From NCBI RefSeq assembly GCF_900115555.1, contig NZ_FOWX01000009.1, positions 114,848-178,847 of the forward strand: DNA of 64,000 nt, in the 5' to 3' direction. The notes under the pieces are model-generated. The model was not told the origin of the DNA. It was given only the letters and a program-made list of their open reading frames with translations, and ran no database searches. The DNA is from Pseudomonas borbori. GTDB lineage: Bacteria > Pseudomonadota > Gammaproteobacteria > Pseudomonadales > Pseudomonadaceae. Below are positions 24,300 through 32,409 of this stretch, piece by piece. Numbering within the stretch: position 1 is the first letter of the stretch; each line of letters begins with the position of its first letter. A program made the position numbers and the translations under genes.

Positions 24300-24713
24300 G
24301 TGAAAGTCTGGATCGCACTGTTGTTGGCCCTGTCCCTGCCCGTGATGGCATTCGCCGAGGACGCGGAGAAAGAACCGCAAGAGGATGCGCCGCCGACGGT
24401 TGCCTATGTCAGCCTGGTGCCCGCGCTGGTGGGCAATTTCGGTTCAGGGCCCAAGCTCAAGTTCTACAAGGCGGATATCGCCCTGCGGGTCAGCGGTACT
24501 GCAACCGAGGGCAAGGTCAAGCACCACGAACCGTTGATCCGCAATCAGTTGGTGATGCTGTTTTCCCAGCAGACCGAGGAGAGCATCGGAGCGGCCGGCG
24601 CCAAGGAGGCGCTGCGCCAGGAAGCGCTCAAGCAGGTGCAGGACATCCTGACTCAGGAAGAAGGCCGGCCGCTGGTGGACGACCTGTTGTTCAACAATCT
24701 GATCATTCAGTGA
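24300..24713 (+). CDS. FliL-like exported protein
   Basis: 137-aa protein resembling the periplasmic part of the flagellar basal-body-associated protein FliL (VAYVSLVPALVGNF, FYKADIALRVSG, IRNQLVMLFSQQT and a C-terminal VDDLLFNNLIIQ). The N-terminus is a cleavable-looking signal peptide (about residues 1-20, ending AFA) rather than the usual membrane anchor. Start GTG at 24300 has AGGAAGA about 12 nt upstream. No flagellar genes lie nearby, so its role may not be in the classical motor. Confidence 0.7.
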   Translation: MKVWIALLLALSLPVMAFAEDAEKEPQEDAPPTVAYVSLVPALVGNFGSGPKLKFYKADIALRVSGTATEGKVKHHEPLIRNQLVMLFSQQTEESIGAAGAKEALRQEALKQVQDILTQEEGRPLVDDLLFNNLIIQ

Positions 24714-24801
24714 TGCCCGCGATAAGAGCGCTGTAGGTTCGCGGCTGAAGGGGGATGAGGTCGTGTCGGTTGCGTGGGCCTGCACATTCCCCCATCTCCC
24801 A

Positions 24802-26670
24802 TCAGGCCTGGTCCCGCCAGACACAGATGCGGTTGCGGCCCTCGTGCTTGGCGCGGTAAAGCGCCTGGTCGCAGTGCGCTACCAGCAGGTCCGGCGACTC
24901 GCCGCCGTCGGGTTCGGCAACGGCCAGGCCGATGCTCAGGGTCAGGTGACCCAGCGGGCTGGCCGGATGGGCGAGGTTGAGCGCTTCGAGTCGTTGCTGG
25001 ACCCGGGAGGCGACATGCATGCCGCCCTCCAGGCCGGTATCGGCGAGGATGATCGCGAATTCCTCGCCGCCATAGCGGCAGGCGCTGTCGCCTTCGCGCT
25101 GCAGGCTGGTGCGCAAGACGTCCGAGACCTGGCGTAGCGCATCGTCGCCGGCCAGATGACCGAGCCGGTCGTTGTAGCGCTTGAAGTAATCGATATCCAG
25201 CATCAGCAGGGCCAGCGAGGCGCCCTGGCGGCGCAAGCGGCGCCACTCGCTGTTGAGCTGGCTGTCGAAAAAGCGCCGGTTGTACAGGCCGGTCAAGCCG
25301 TCCTGTTGCGACAGGCGTTGCAGCTGCGCTTCGAGCTGCAGGCGTTGGCTGTTGTCGCGCGATACCCCGATCAGGTATTCGTGGTCGTTGAGCCGAACCA
25401 GCTGGGCGCTGATTTCCGCGGCTTGTTCGCTGCCGTCGCGACGGCGCATCTTCTGTTGGAAGATGGTCGACAGCTTGTCTTGCTGGGCCTGGCGGACGCC
25501 CTCCAGCCAGTCGCGGTAACCCGGCAGTAACTGTTCCGGATCCTGCTTGAGCAGTTCGCGGAAGGCCTCTGCGCTGTAACCCAGGCTGTTGTGGGTGGCC
25601 TGGTTCATGTGCAGGATGTCGCGGTTCTGCGGGTCGATGATGAACAGGCCGTCGTGACTGGAATCGGTCAGGTCGAGTACCAGTTGCAGGCGCTCACGGC
25701 TGTCGCGCAGCACTTGCTCGATCTTTGCGCGTTGCTCGAGTTCTTCGCTCAGACGCCGGTTGCCGGCTTGCAGGGCGCTGGCGCGCCGCGCGTTGCCCAG
25801 CGCCAGGCCAATGGCTGCGACCAGCAACAGGCTGATGGTCAGGCTGGCGCCGAGGACGACCTGCGGTAGAGGCGTGGCCAGTCGTTGTACCAGCTGCTCG
25901 GTTGGTTTGAGGCGCAGGGTAAAGCTCTGGTTGTTCAAAAGATCCAGCGGCACCTCCTGCTGCAGGGCGTCAAGGGCATCGGGTCGTTCGTGGCTGTAGA
26001 TCGGCCGGCCCGCTTCCAGCAGGTAGACGCTGAAGTCGTGGCTATCGGCGTGGCTGAGCAGTTCATTCATCAGCCCTTCGACGCGAAACACCCCTTGCAG
26101 GAAACCATCGAAGACCCGTTCGTTGTGCTCATCGTGGATATACAGCGGGGTGTAGAGAATAAAGCCGCGGCCACCCTGGAGCAGGACGAAGCTGTTGGAG
26201 AAGCGCGGTTCGCCCGAGGCCTTGGCCCGTATCGCCAGGTTGAAGTTGGGGTGGGCCGGGGTCAGGCGGAATTGCCGGGCCGCTTCATTGCCCAGCAGGG
26301 GTTCGATCCAGCGCATACTGAGGTCGGCATCGAGCCATTGGATGGCCTGGTAGCCCTTGAAACGTTCGAGCGCGAAGCGGCTGTCGAGCAGCCATTCGTC
26401 CATCGGGATGCGCCCGCGGTGACTCCATTGCAGGGCGATGCGGCGCAGGCCGGCGACCTGATCATGCAGGCTGGCTTCCAGTTGCCGGGCCAGGCTGCGC
26501 GCCTGGTAGCCGACGCGTTCGGCGACACGCTCCTGCTGTGCGATCAGCAGTCGCTGCCAGAGTAGCAGGCTGATCAGGCACAGGCCCAGCAGCAAGGCCG
26601 CAAGCGCCAGGCGAGCTGGCCAGGGGGACTGAGAGCGCAGCGGCATGAGTGAGGTCCGTGGGCGGTTCAC
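24802..26670 (-). CDS. Membrane PAS-GGDEF diguanylate cyclase
   Basis: 622-aa predicted inner-membrane sensor making cyclic-di-GMP. There is a membrane segment at about residues 19-39, a periplasmic ~220-residue CHASE-like sensor region, a second membrane segment near 272-292, a short coiled coil, a PAS domain (~320-450, LFIIDPQNRDILHMN) and a C-terminal GGDEF domain. The active site is GGEEF, and REGD lies exactly five residues before it, matching the RxxD allosteric I-site. No EAL domain is present. The GTG at 26670 has AGAGG close upstream; an ATG at 26646 is an alternative start. Confidence 0.88.
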   Translation of the reverse strand: MNRPRTSLMPLRSQSPWPARLALAALLLGLCLISLLLWQRLLIAQQERVAERVGYQARSLARQLEASLHDQVAGLRRIALQWSHRGRIPMDEWLLDSRFALERFKGYQAIQWLDADLSMRWIEPLLGNEAARQFRLTPAHPNFNLAIRAKASGEPRFSNSFVLLQGGRGFILYTPLYIHDEHNERVFDGFLQGVFRVEGLMNELLSHADSHDFSVYLLEAGRPIYSHERPDALDALQQEVPLDLLNNQSFTLRLKPTEQLVQRLATPLPQVVLGASLTISLLLVAAIGLALGNARRASALQAGNRRLSEELEQRAKIEQVLRDSRERLQLVLDLTDSSHDGLFIIDPQNRDILHMNQATHNSLGYSAEAFRELLKQDPEQLLPGYRDWLEGVRQAQQDKLSTIFQQKMRRRDGSEQAAEISAQLVRLNDHEYLIGVSRDNSQRLQLEAQLQRLSQQDGLTGLYNRRFFDSQLNSEWRRLRRQGASLALLMLDIDYFKRYNDRLGHLAGDDALRQVSDVLRTSLQREGDSACRYGGEEFAIILADTGLEGGMHVASRVQQRLEALNLAHPASPLGHLTLSIGLAVAEPDGGESPDLLVAHCDQALYRAKHEGRNRICVWRDQA

Positions 26671-26712
26671 TTACCTCTTAGCACAGTGCCGGTGCCCAGT
26701 GCCAGAGCTGGC

Positions 26713-27162
26713 TCAGCGCAGTGCGAAGATTGCCGCCCATTGTTCGGCGCTGACCGGCATCACCGACAGGCGACTGCCTTTGTGCACCAGAGGCAGTTCC
26801 AGCAGGGCGCTTTGCGCCTTCAGTGTGGCCAGCGGGATGACTCGCTCGAAGGCTTCGACAAAGGTCACGTCGACCGCGCTCCAGGGGTTTTTCTCGGTGC
26901 TGGCCCTGGCGTCGAAGTAAGGGCTGTGCGGGTCCAGCGCCGTCGGGTCGGCGTAGGCGGGGCTGCTGATGCAGGCGATACCGGCGATGCCCGGCTCGGG
27001 GCAGCTGGAGTGGTAAAAGAACAGCTGTTCGCCGACCTGCATGCTGCGCAAGAAATTGCGCGCCTGGTAGTTGCGTACCCCGTCCCAGCGGGCTTGGCCG
27101 AGGCGCTGCAGGTCGTGGATGGAGAACTCGTCGGGTTCCGATTTCATCAGCCAGTTGGGCAT
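26713..27162 (-). CDS. EVE-domain protein
   Basis: 149-aa protein of the EVE/PUA-like superfamily, thought to bind modified nucleotides in RNA or DNA. Hallmarks are MPNWLMKSEPDEFS at the start, WDGVRNYQARNFLR, FYHSSCPEPGIAGIA and the aromatic-rich cage. The ATG at 27162 fits the family start; longer in-frame reading to 27309 has no homology. No restriction or defence genes are adjacent. Confidence 0.9.
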   Translation of the reverse strand: MPNWLMKSEPDEFSIHDLQRLGQARWDGVRNYQARNFLRSMQVGEQLFFYHSSCPEPGIAGIACISSPAYADPTALDPHSPYFDARASTEKNPWSAVDVTFVEAFERVIPLATLKAQSALLELPLVHKGSRLSVMPVSAEQWAAIFALR

Positions 27163-27371
27163 GAACTTTGCTCCGTGAAGTCGGCCTTTGCTGCGGGCTG
27201 ATGGCCGTAGGTGTAGCTGACGACCGTTTGGCGCCAGAAATTGCCTGGTTGTAAGCGCTGGCGGACAATGCCGGCCTTTGCGCCAGACAGTTTGTACGGC
27301 CGATAACAATAACTAACAATAACCGCCGCCGGCCCACCGTGCGCAGCATGCCTTGAAGGGGGAGGCATCCG

Positions 27372-27503
27372 ATGAAACGCAAACCAGATCTATTGTGGGT
27401 ATTAGTCATCCTGTTCGGCCTGGGCGTGGTTACTACGGGTTACACCCAGAGCCAATGGGAGCGCCAGGGCGATATGCCGGTTAACCATTCCGCACAACCT
27501 TGA
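27372..27503 (+). CDS. Small single-pass membrane protein (43 aa)
   Basis: Starts at ATG 27372 after a strong GGGGGAGG (27358-27364 region) and ends at TGA 27501-27503. The N-terminus is basic (MKRKPD), followed by one hydrophobic segment at about residues 7-23 (LLWVLVILFGLGVVTTG) and a polar tail with SQWERQGDMP, giving an N-in topology. No family is recognised. Base composition is more AT-rich than its neighbours. It sits alone between the divergent EVE gene and the convergent formyl-THF cyclo-ligase gene. Confidence 0.65.
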   Translation: MKRKPDLLWVLVILFGLGVVTTGYTQSQWERQGDMPVNHSAQP

Positions 27504-27557
27504 CCCGCTTGCTCGATCCGCCATGTGCCGCAGGGATCGCGGTACCACCAACGCAGT

Positions 27558-28154
27558 TCAGTACCACGCCCTGTCCGTCACCGTCGCCTTGAGCGGTACA
27601 TCCCAGCTGGCCAGTGCCAGTCGATCCACCTGCTGACATTCATGCGCCAGACCCAATAAGGTCGGGTTGTGCCATTTTTTGCGCACCCCGCGATAGGCCA
27701 GGCTGCGATCGTAAAAGCCACCGCCCATGCCGATGCGTCCGCCATGACGGTCGAAGCCGACCAGCGGCAACAACACCAGATCCAGTGCCCATACCTTGCG
27801 TTGCCGGGCGCGGTTATGGCGCGGCTCGGGGATGCGGAAGCGGTTGGGTTGCATGGTTTCGTGGGGGCGCACGCGCTGAAACACCATCTTGCTGCGCGGC
27901 CAGGCGTTGAGTACCGGCAGATAGGTGGCTTTGCCGCGGCGTTGAGCGGCGCGTAACAGCAACCGGGGGTCGATTTCGCCATCGTTGGGCAGGTACAGGG
28001 CGATGTGCCTGGCGCGCCGGAACAGCGGGTGTTGCGCCAGTTGCCGATACAGCTGGTGGGCGGCCCGGCGTTGCGCCTGCTTGCTCAGGGCGCGGCGCTC
28101 CTGTCGCAGCAGGCGGCGTAATTGCGGGCGGGGCAGGTCAGTAGCGTCGAGCAT
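27558..28154 (-). CDS. 5-formyltetrahydrofolate cyclo-ligase
   Basis: 198-aa ATP-dependent enzyme converting 5-formyl-THF to 5,10-methenyl-THF (YgfA/Fau family). Motifs: an Arg-rich N-terminus RRLLRQERRALS, IALYLPNDGEIDPRLLL, LVLLPLVGFDRHGGRIGMGGGFYDR (in parts; the last carries the ATP-binding GMGGGFYDR) and LLGLAHECQ. The gene lies immediately downstream of the 6S RNA on the same strand, the widespread proteobacterial arrangement in which the two are cotranscribed. Confidence 0.93.
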   Translation of the reverse strand: MLDATDLPRPQLRRLLRQERRALSKQAQRRAAHQLYRQLAQHPLFRRARHIALYLPNDGEIDPRLLLRAAQRRGKATYLPVLNAWPRSKMVFQRVRPHETMQPNRFRIPEPRHNRARQRKVWALDLVLLPLVGFDRHGGRIGMGGGFYDRSLAYRGVRKKWHNPTLLGLAHECQQVDRLALASWDVPLKATVTDRAWY

Positions 28155-28168
28155 GGTCAGGCGCAGAA

Positions 28169-28193
28169 CCTGTTGCCGGCAGCGGGCAACAGG
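28169..28193 (-). promoter_or_regulatory. Hairpin between 6S RNA and cyclo-ligase gene
   Basis: A perfect 9-bp stem CCTGTTGCC/GGCAACAGG with a 7-base loop lies between the 6S RNA 3' end and the cyclo-ligase ATG (15 bases away). It has no T-tract, so it looks more like a processing or translation-control hairpin than a terminator. Confidence 0.5.
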
Positions 28194-28202
28194 TATGTAA
28201 AA

Positions 28203-28381
28203 GAGACTCCCCGACGTGCCGCTGTCGGCTTAGCCCTTGAACCCGAAAGTTCAAGGTGGAGGTTGCAGGAGGCGTTAAGGCTTTCCGTCAGGCGGACATG
28301 CACACCGGCCCCAACATGCAACCCCCGGGTTTGTGCGTATCGGCTCAGGGACATCACCAACTGGCGCACACCCCAGGGAGT
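28203..28381 (-). ncRNA. ssrS: 6S RNA
   Basis: ~180-nt regulator that mimics an open promoter and sequesters sigma-70 RNA polymerase. Read on the minus strand, the 5' arm ACTCCCTGGGGTGTG pairs with the 3' arm CACGTCGGGGAGTC to close the molecule. The conserved GATGTCCCTGAGCCGATACG segment and the large central bulge are present, as are the GCATGTCCGCCTGACGGAAAGCC and GGTTCAAGGGCTAA parts. It is placed between zapA and the cyclo-ligase gene, the standard locus. Ends are estimated to within a few bases. Confidence 0.9.
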
Positions 28382-28388
28382 GGCGGCC

Positions 28389-28417
28389 AGTATACCCGAA
28401 ACCGCTGCGGCGCAATC
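28389..28417 (-). promoter_or_regulatory. 6S RNA promoter
   Basis: On the minus strand TATACT (28389-28394) lies 7-8 bases before the estimated 6S 5' end. The hexamer 17 nt further upstream is GATTGC (28412-28417), a weak -35. The -10 match (5 of 6) carries the call. Confidence 0.55.
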
Positions 28418-28730
28418 AGTGAGCTTGAGCATCGTCATCGTTGGCCAGGGCATGGTCGACGCGTTCGAGCAGGTCGCGCACCTGGTCGCGGGTCGAGGTC
28501 GTTTGTTGATCGAGATTGTGCTGTTTGTGCAGCAGGTCATGGGTGATATTCAGCGCGGCCATCACCGCTATACGGTCGGCGCCGATGACTTTGCCGCTGC
28601 TGCGGATCTCGCGCATCTTGCCGTCCAGGTAGCGCGCGGCGCCTTCCAGATTGTTGCGTTCGTCCGGCGGACAGGCGATGCAATATTCTTTGTCGAGGAT
28701 GTGCACGGTAACGGTATTCGACTGGGTCAT
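28416..28730 (-). CDS. zapA: Cell division protein ZapA
   Basis: 104-aa FtsZ-ring-associated protein. N-terminal VTVHILDKEYCIACPPDERNNLEGAARYLD (in parts) is the ZapA globular domain and the C-terminal half (ALNITHDLLHKQHNLDQQ) is the coiled coil used for tetramerisation. Its ATG overlaps the stop of the upstream TIGR02449 gene by 4 bases, so the two small coiled-coil proteins are translationally coupled. Confidence 0.93.
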   Translation of the reverse strand: MTQSNTVTVHILDKEYCIACPPDERNNLEGAARYLDGKMREIRSSGKVIGADRIAVMAALNITHDLLHKQHNLDQQTTSTRDQVRDLLERVDHALANDDDAQAH

Positions 28731-28936
28731 GAGTCCTGCTCCAGGGCTTTGAGGCGCGAAATCATGGATTCGACCTTGTGCCGGGCCATTTCGTTCTTTT
28801 CGATCAGATGGGCACGCTCCTCGCGCCAGGCCTGCTCATTGGCCAGGAGAACCCGGTTGCGGGCCTTGAGCTGCTCGACGCGCTGGATCAGCAGGTCCAG
28901 CTTGGTCGTAAGGGCGTGCAGGTCGGCGTCTTCCAT
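28727..28936 (-). CDS. TIGR02449 family coiled-coil protein (ZapB-like)
   Basis: 69-aa, almost entirely coiled coil (heptads through LTTKLDLLIQRVEQLKARNRVLLANEQ). It matches the TIGR02449 family found directly upstream of zapA in Pseudomonas and relatives. A ZapB-like role in division is an inference from size, coiled coil and coupling to zapA. ATG at 28936. Confidence 0.82.
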   Translation of the reverse strand: MEDADLHALTTKLDLLIQRVEQLKARNRVLLANEQAWREERAHLIEKNEMARHKVESMISRLKALEQDS

Positions 28937-28967
28937 GGACTCTCGCTAAAGCTGGGCTTGACCGGAC

Positions 28968-28996
28968 TGTATAGGCGCGTCCTCGTGCGGGGTCAA
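28968..28996 (-). promoter_or_regulatory. Promoter of the TIGR02449-zapA operon
   Basis: On the minus strand TTGACC (28991-28996) and TATACA (28968-28973) are separated by exactly 17 bases, each 5 of 6 to the sigma-70 consensus. The predicted start is ~25 bases before the first ATG. Confidence 0.7.
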
Positions 28997-29082
28997 ACCC
29001 GCCGATGGTTTTGCCGCGCCCGCCGGTGCTAGGATACGAGGCCTTCATTCTAGTGATTGCGCCGCTTGGCGCCTAGTGATCT

Positions 29083-29631
29083 ATGCCGACTTCTCCTTAT
29101 ACCGCTTTCGCCGCGCTGCTCGCCAGCAGCGGTCATCCCGTTTCCCCTGCCGAGCTGCATGGTCTGCTGCTGGGCCGCAGCTGTGCCGGCGCCGGCTTCG
29201 ATATCGACGCCTGGCTGGTGGATGCCGCCGAGTTGCTCGGCGCTGCGCCGCAAGACAACGTGCGCCAGGCCCTGATTGGCTTGCAGGAGATGGTCAAGGG
29301 CGAGTTGTGCGGCGACGAGGTCGCTGTGGTGCTGCTGTTGCCGTCCGATGACGCGCCGCTGCGCGAGCGTGCGGCTGCCCTGGGCCAGTGGTGCCAGGGT
29401 TTTCTCGGCGGCTTCGGCCTGACCGGCCGTGACAGCGCCTTGAGCGCCGAGGCCATGGAAGTGCTGCAGGACCTCTCGGCCATCGCCCAGGTGCAGAATG
29501 CCCTGGAAGAGTCGGAAGATGGCGAGAACGACTACATGGAAGTGATGGAATACCTGCGGGTAGCCCCGCTGCTGCTGTTCAGCGAGTGTGCCAAACCTGT
29601 GGCGGCGGCCGCCAAGCCGTCGCTGCATTGA
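29083..29631 (+). CDS. UPF0149 family protein (YgfB/YecA)
   Basis: 182-aa UPF0149 protein; some Pseudomonas members (YgfB) are reported to modulate ampDh3 expression and beta-lactam resistance, but that is family knowledge only. Motifs: [27 protein letters not shown] and [17 protein letters not shown]. Divergent from the zapA operon and 34 bases upstream of pepP, so probably the first gene of the pepP-ubiH-ubiI run. Confidence 0.88.
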   Translation: MPTSPYTAFAALLASSGHPVSPAELHGLLLGRSCAGAGFDIDAWLVDAAELLGAAPQDNVRQALIGLQEMVKGELCGDEVAVVLLLPSDDAPLRERAAALGQWCQGFLGGFGLTGRDSALSAEAMEVLQDLSAIAQVQNALEESEDGENDYMEVMEYLRVAPLLLFSECAKPVAAAAKPSLH

Positions 29632-29665
29632 TTTATTTCGCGATAGAAGTGGACCCAGCCTGCCC

Positions 29666-31000
29666 ATGATCAGCATCCCCAAGTCGGAATACGCCCGTCG
29701 GCGCAAGGCGCTGATGGCGCAGATGGAACCCAACAGTATCGCCATCCTGCCGGCGGCGCCGGTGTACATCCGTAATCGCGACGTCGAGCATGTCTACCGT
29801 CAGGACAGCGACTTCCAGTACCTCTCCGGCTTCCCCGAGCCAGAGGCGGTGATCGCGCTGATTCCCGGTCGCGAACATGGCGAGTACGTGCTGTTCTGCC
29901 GCGAACGTGATCCCGAACGCGAGCTGTGGGATGGCCTGCGCGCCGGTCAGGACGGCGCGATCAGCCAGTACGGCGCCGACGATGCTTTCCCCATCGGCGA
30001 TATCGACGACATCCTCCCCGGTCTGATCGAAGGCCGCGAGCGGGTCTATTACGCCATGGGTACCAACCAGGAGTTCGATCGCCACCTGATGGAGTGGATC
30101 AACCTGATCCGCTCCAAGGCGCGCCAGGGTGCGCAGCCGCCCAACGAATTCGTCGCCCTCGATCACCTGCTGCACGACATGCGCCTGTACAAGTCGGCCG
30201 CCGAGGTCAAGGTGATGAGGGAGGCCGCGCAGATTTCCGCACGCGCCCATATCCGTGCCATGCAGGCCAGCCGCGCCGGGCTGCACGAGTTTCATCTGGA
30301 AGCCGAACTGGACTACGAGTTCCGCAAGGGCGGGGCGAAGATGCCGGCCTACGGCTCGATAGTCGCGGCCGGCAAAAATGCCTGCATCCTGCATTACCGC
30401 GAGAACGATGCGCTGCTCAGGGACGGCGATCTGGTGCTGATCGACGCCGGCTGCGAGATCGACTGCTACGCCAGCGACATCACCCGCTGCTTTCCGGTCA
30501 ACGGCAGGTTCTCGCCCGAACAGAAGGCCATTTACGAACTGGTGCTGGCGGCCAACGAGGAAGCCTTCAAGCACATCGCGCCCGGCAAGCACTGGAACGA
30601 AGCCCACGAGGCGACGGTGCGAGTGATCACCGCCGGGCTGGTCGAGCTGGGTCTGCTGCAGGGCGAGGTCGACGAACTGATCGCCGCCGAGGCCTACAAG
30701 CCGTTCTACATGCACCGCGCCGGCCACTGGCTGGGCATGGACGTGCACGATGTCGGCGACTACAAGGTCGGTGGCGAGTGGCGGGAGCTGGAAGCCGGCA
30801 TGGCCATGACCGTCGAGCCGGGCATCTACATCGCCGTGAACAACACCAGTGTGGCGAAGAAATGGCGCGGTATCGGCGTGCGCATCGAAGACGACGTGGT
30901 GGTGACCAGGAACGGTTGCGAGGTGCTCACCCTTGGCGTGCCGAAAACCGTCGGCGAGATCGAGGCGCTGATGGCCGCCGCGCCGACAGTGGCGGTCTGA
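29666..31000 (+). CDS. pepP: Xaa-Pro aminopeptidase P
   Basis: 444-aa M24B metallopeptidase removing N-terminal residues before proline. The dinuclear metal ligands are in LIDAGCEIDCYASDITR (two Asp), HRAGHWLGMDVHD (His), VEPGIYI (Glu) and VRIEDDVVV (Glu). The N-terminal creatinase-like domain includes SDFQYLSGFPEP. ATG at 29666 matches the usual start. It precedes ubiH by 4 bases, an arrangement (pepP-ubiH-ubiI) conserved from E. coli to Pseudomonas. Confidence 0.95.
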   Translation: MISIPKSEYARRRKALMAQMEPNSIAILPAAPVYIRNRDVEHVYRQDSDFQYLSGFPEPEAVIALIPGREHGEYVLFCRERDPERELWDGLRAGQDGAISQYGADDAFPIGDIDDILPGLIEGRERVYYAMGTNQEFDRHLMEWINLIRSKARQGAQPPNEFVALDHLLHDMRLYKSAAEVKVMREAAQISARAHIRAMQASRAGLHEFHLEAELDYEFRKGGAKMPAYGSIVAAGKNACILHYRENDALLRDGDLVLIDAGCEIDCYASDITRCFPVNGRFSPEQKAIYELVLAANEEAFKHIAPGKHWNEAHEATVRVITAGLVELGLLQGEVDELIAAEAYKPFYMHRAGHWLGMDVHDVGDYKVGGEWRELEAGMAMTVEPGIYIAVNNTSVAKKWRGIGVRIEDDVVVTRNGCEVLTLGVPKTVGEIEALMAAAPTVAV

Positions 31001-31004
31001 ACCC

Positions 31005-32189
31005 ATGCCGCGAGTCGATCTGGCAATCATTGGCGGCGGTCTGGTCGGCGCCAGTCTGGCTCTGGCCCTGCAGGGCGAGGCCCGGGCGCGCGGCTGGCGG
31101 ATCAGCCTGATCGAACCTTTCGCCCCGGGCGAAGGCTATCAGCCGAGCTACGATGCGCGCTCCACCGCACTGTCCTACGGCACGCGGCTGATCTACCAGC
31201 GTTTTGGTCTGTGGCCGGTCATCGCTGAGCGGGCCGAGCCGATTCGGCAGATTCACGTCTCCGACCGCGGTCGCTTTGCCGCGGCGCGCCTGAGCGCCAA
31301 GGATGAGGGTGTGCCGGCGCTGGGCTATGTGGTGGAGAACGCCTGGTTGGGCCAGTGCCTGTGGCAGGCTCTGGATCAGCAGGTGGTCAGTTGGCGCAGC
31401 CCGGCGCAGGTGACGCGCCTGGACGCGCAGGAGAGCGGTTACCGGCTGACCCTGGACGATGAGTCCAGCCTGGAGTGCGGCCTGGCGATTCTGGCCGATG
31501 GCGGCCGCTCCGGCTTGCGCGAGCAGTTGGCTATCGGCGTCAGCCACAGGCCCTACGGTCAGAGTGCGCTGATTGCCAATATCAGCCCGCAGGACGATCA
31601 CCAGGGGTTGGCCTTCGAGCGCTTTACCGAAGACGGACCTATGGCCATGCTGCCGTTGGCGGACAAGCGCTGTGCGCTGGTCTGGACCCGCCCAACGGCT
31701 GATGCCGAACGCTTGCTGCGGCTGGACGAGGCAAGCTTTCTCAATGAATTGCAGCAGGCCTTCGGCTACCGTCTCGGCGCCTTGTGTCAGGTCGGTGCGC
31801 GGCACCTGTACCCGCTGGCGCTGACCGCGGCCGAAGAGCAGGTGCGCGCCCATCTGGTGGTACTCGGCAATGCCGCGCACAGCCTGCATCCGATTGCCGG
31901 GCAGGGCTACAACCTGTCCCTGCGCGACACCCTGGCGTTGGCCGAGACGCTGCTAAGCAGCAGTGCGCCGCTGGGCGATCTGGCGACCTTGCAGGGGTAT
32001 CTGCAGCGGCAGCGGGTCGACCAGCAATTGACCGTGGGCTTTTCCGATCGGGTCACCCGCCTGTTCAGCAGTGGCCAGCCGCTGCTCGCCGCCGGGCGCG
32101 GCCTGGGCCTGCTGGGCCTGGACCTGCTGCCACCGGCCAAGCACTGGTTCGCCCGCCAGGCCATGGGCCTGGGGACCCGCAGCCTGTGA
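31005..32189 (+). CDS. ubiH: 2-octaprenyl-6-methoxyphenol hydroxylase UbiH
   Basis: 394-aa class A flavoprotein monooxygenase of aerobic ubiquinone synthesis. N-terminal FAD fold GGGLVGASLALAL, central substrate-domain strands, and the second FAD motif LGNAAHSLHPIAGQGYNLSLRD are present. The PSYDARSTALSYG stretch is typical of UbiH. Assigned as UbiH rather than UbiI from position after pepP and this motif. The gene ends ~80 bases before a palindromic repeat that separates it from ubiI. Confidence 0.93.
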   Translation: MPRVDLAIIGGGLVGASLALALQGEARARGWRISLIEPFAPGEGYQPSYDARSTALSYGTRLIYQRFGLWPVIAERAEPIRQIHVSDRGRFAAARLSAKDEGVPALGYVVENAWLGQCLWQALDQQVVSWRSPAQVTRLDAQESGYRLTLDDESSLECGLAILADGGRSGLREQLAIGVSHRPYGQSALIANISPQDDHQGLAFERFTEDGPMAMLPLADKRCALVWTRPTADAERLLRLDEASFLNELQQAFGYRLGALCQVGARHLYPLALTAAEEQVRAHLVVLGNAAHSLHPIAGQGYNLSLRDTLALAETLLSSSAPLGDLATLQGYLQRQRVDQQLTVGFSDRVTRLFSSGQPLLAAGRGLGLLGLDLLPPAKHWFARQAMGLGTRSL

Positions 32190-32275
32190 GCGCACGCCGC
32201 CGCAAAGCGTTGTCGCTACCCGGGGCGCTGGGCACGCCGGGCGCCGGGGCCGGTGGATCCGACGGACAGCGATCC

Positions 32276-32330
32276 GTAGGGTGCGCCGTGCGCACCATCT
32301 CCTCTTCCTGGTGCGCGCGGCGCACCCTAC
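32276..32330. repeat. GTAGGGTGCGC palindromic repeat, copy 2
   Basis: GTAGGGTGCGCCGTGCGCACC, a 13-base centre, then GGTGCGCGCGGCGCACCCTAC (arms of 21 quoted separately). Located between ubiH and ubiI. The arms are almost identical to those of copy 3. Confidence 0.88.
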
Positions 32331-32409
32331 CTGCGAGCCGCCGGGCCAGGCAGCTGCCTCGGCAGCGCCGGTCACCATTCAATTCGCGCTGATTCAATAA
32401 GGAATGACT

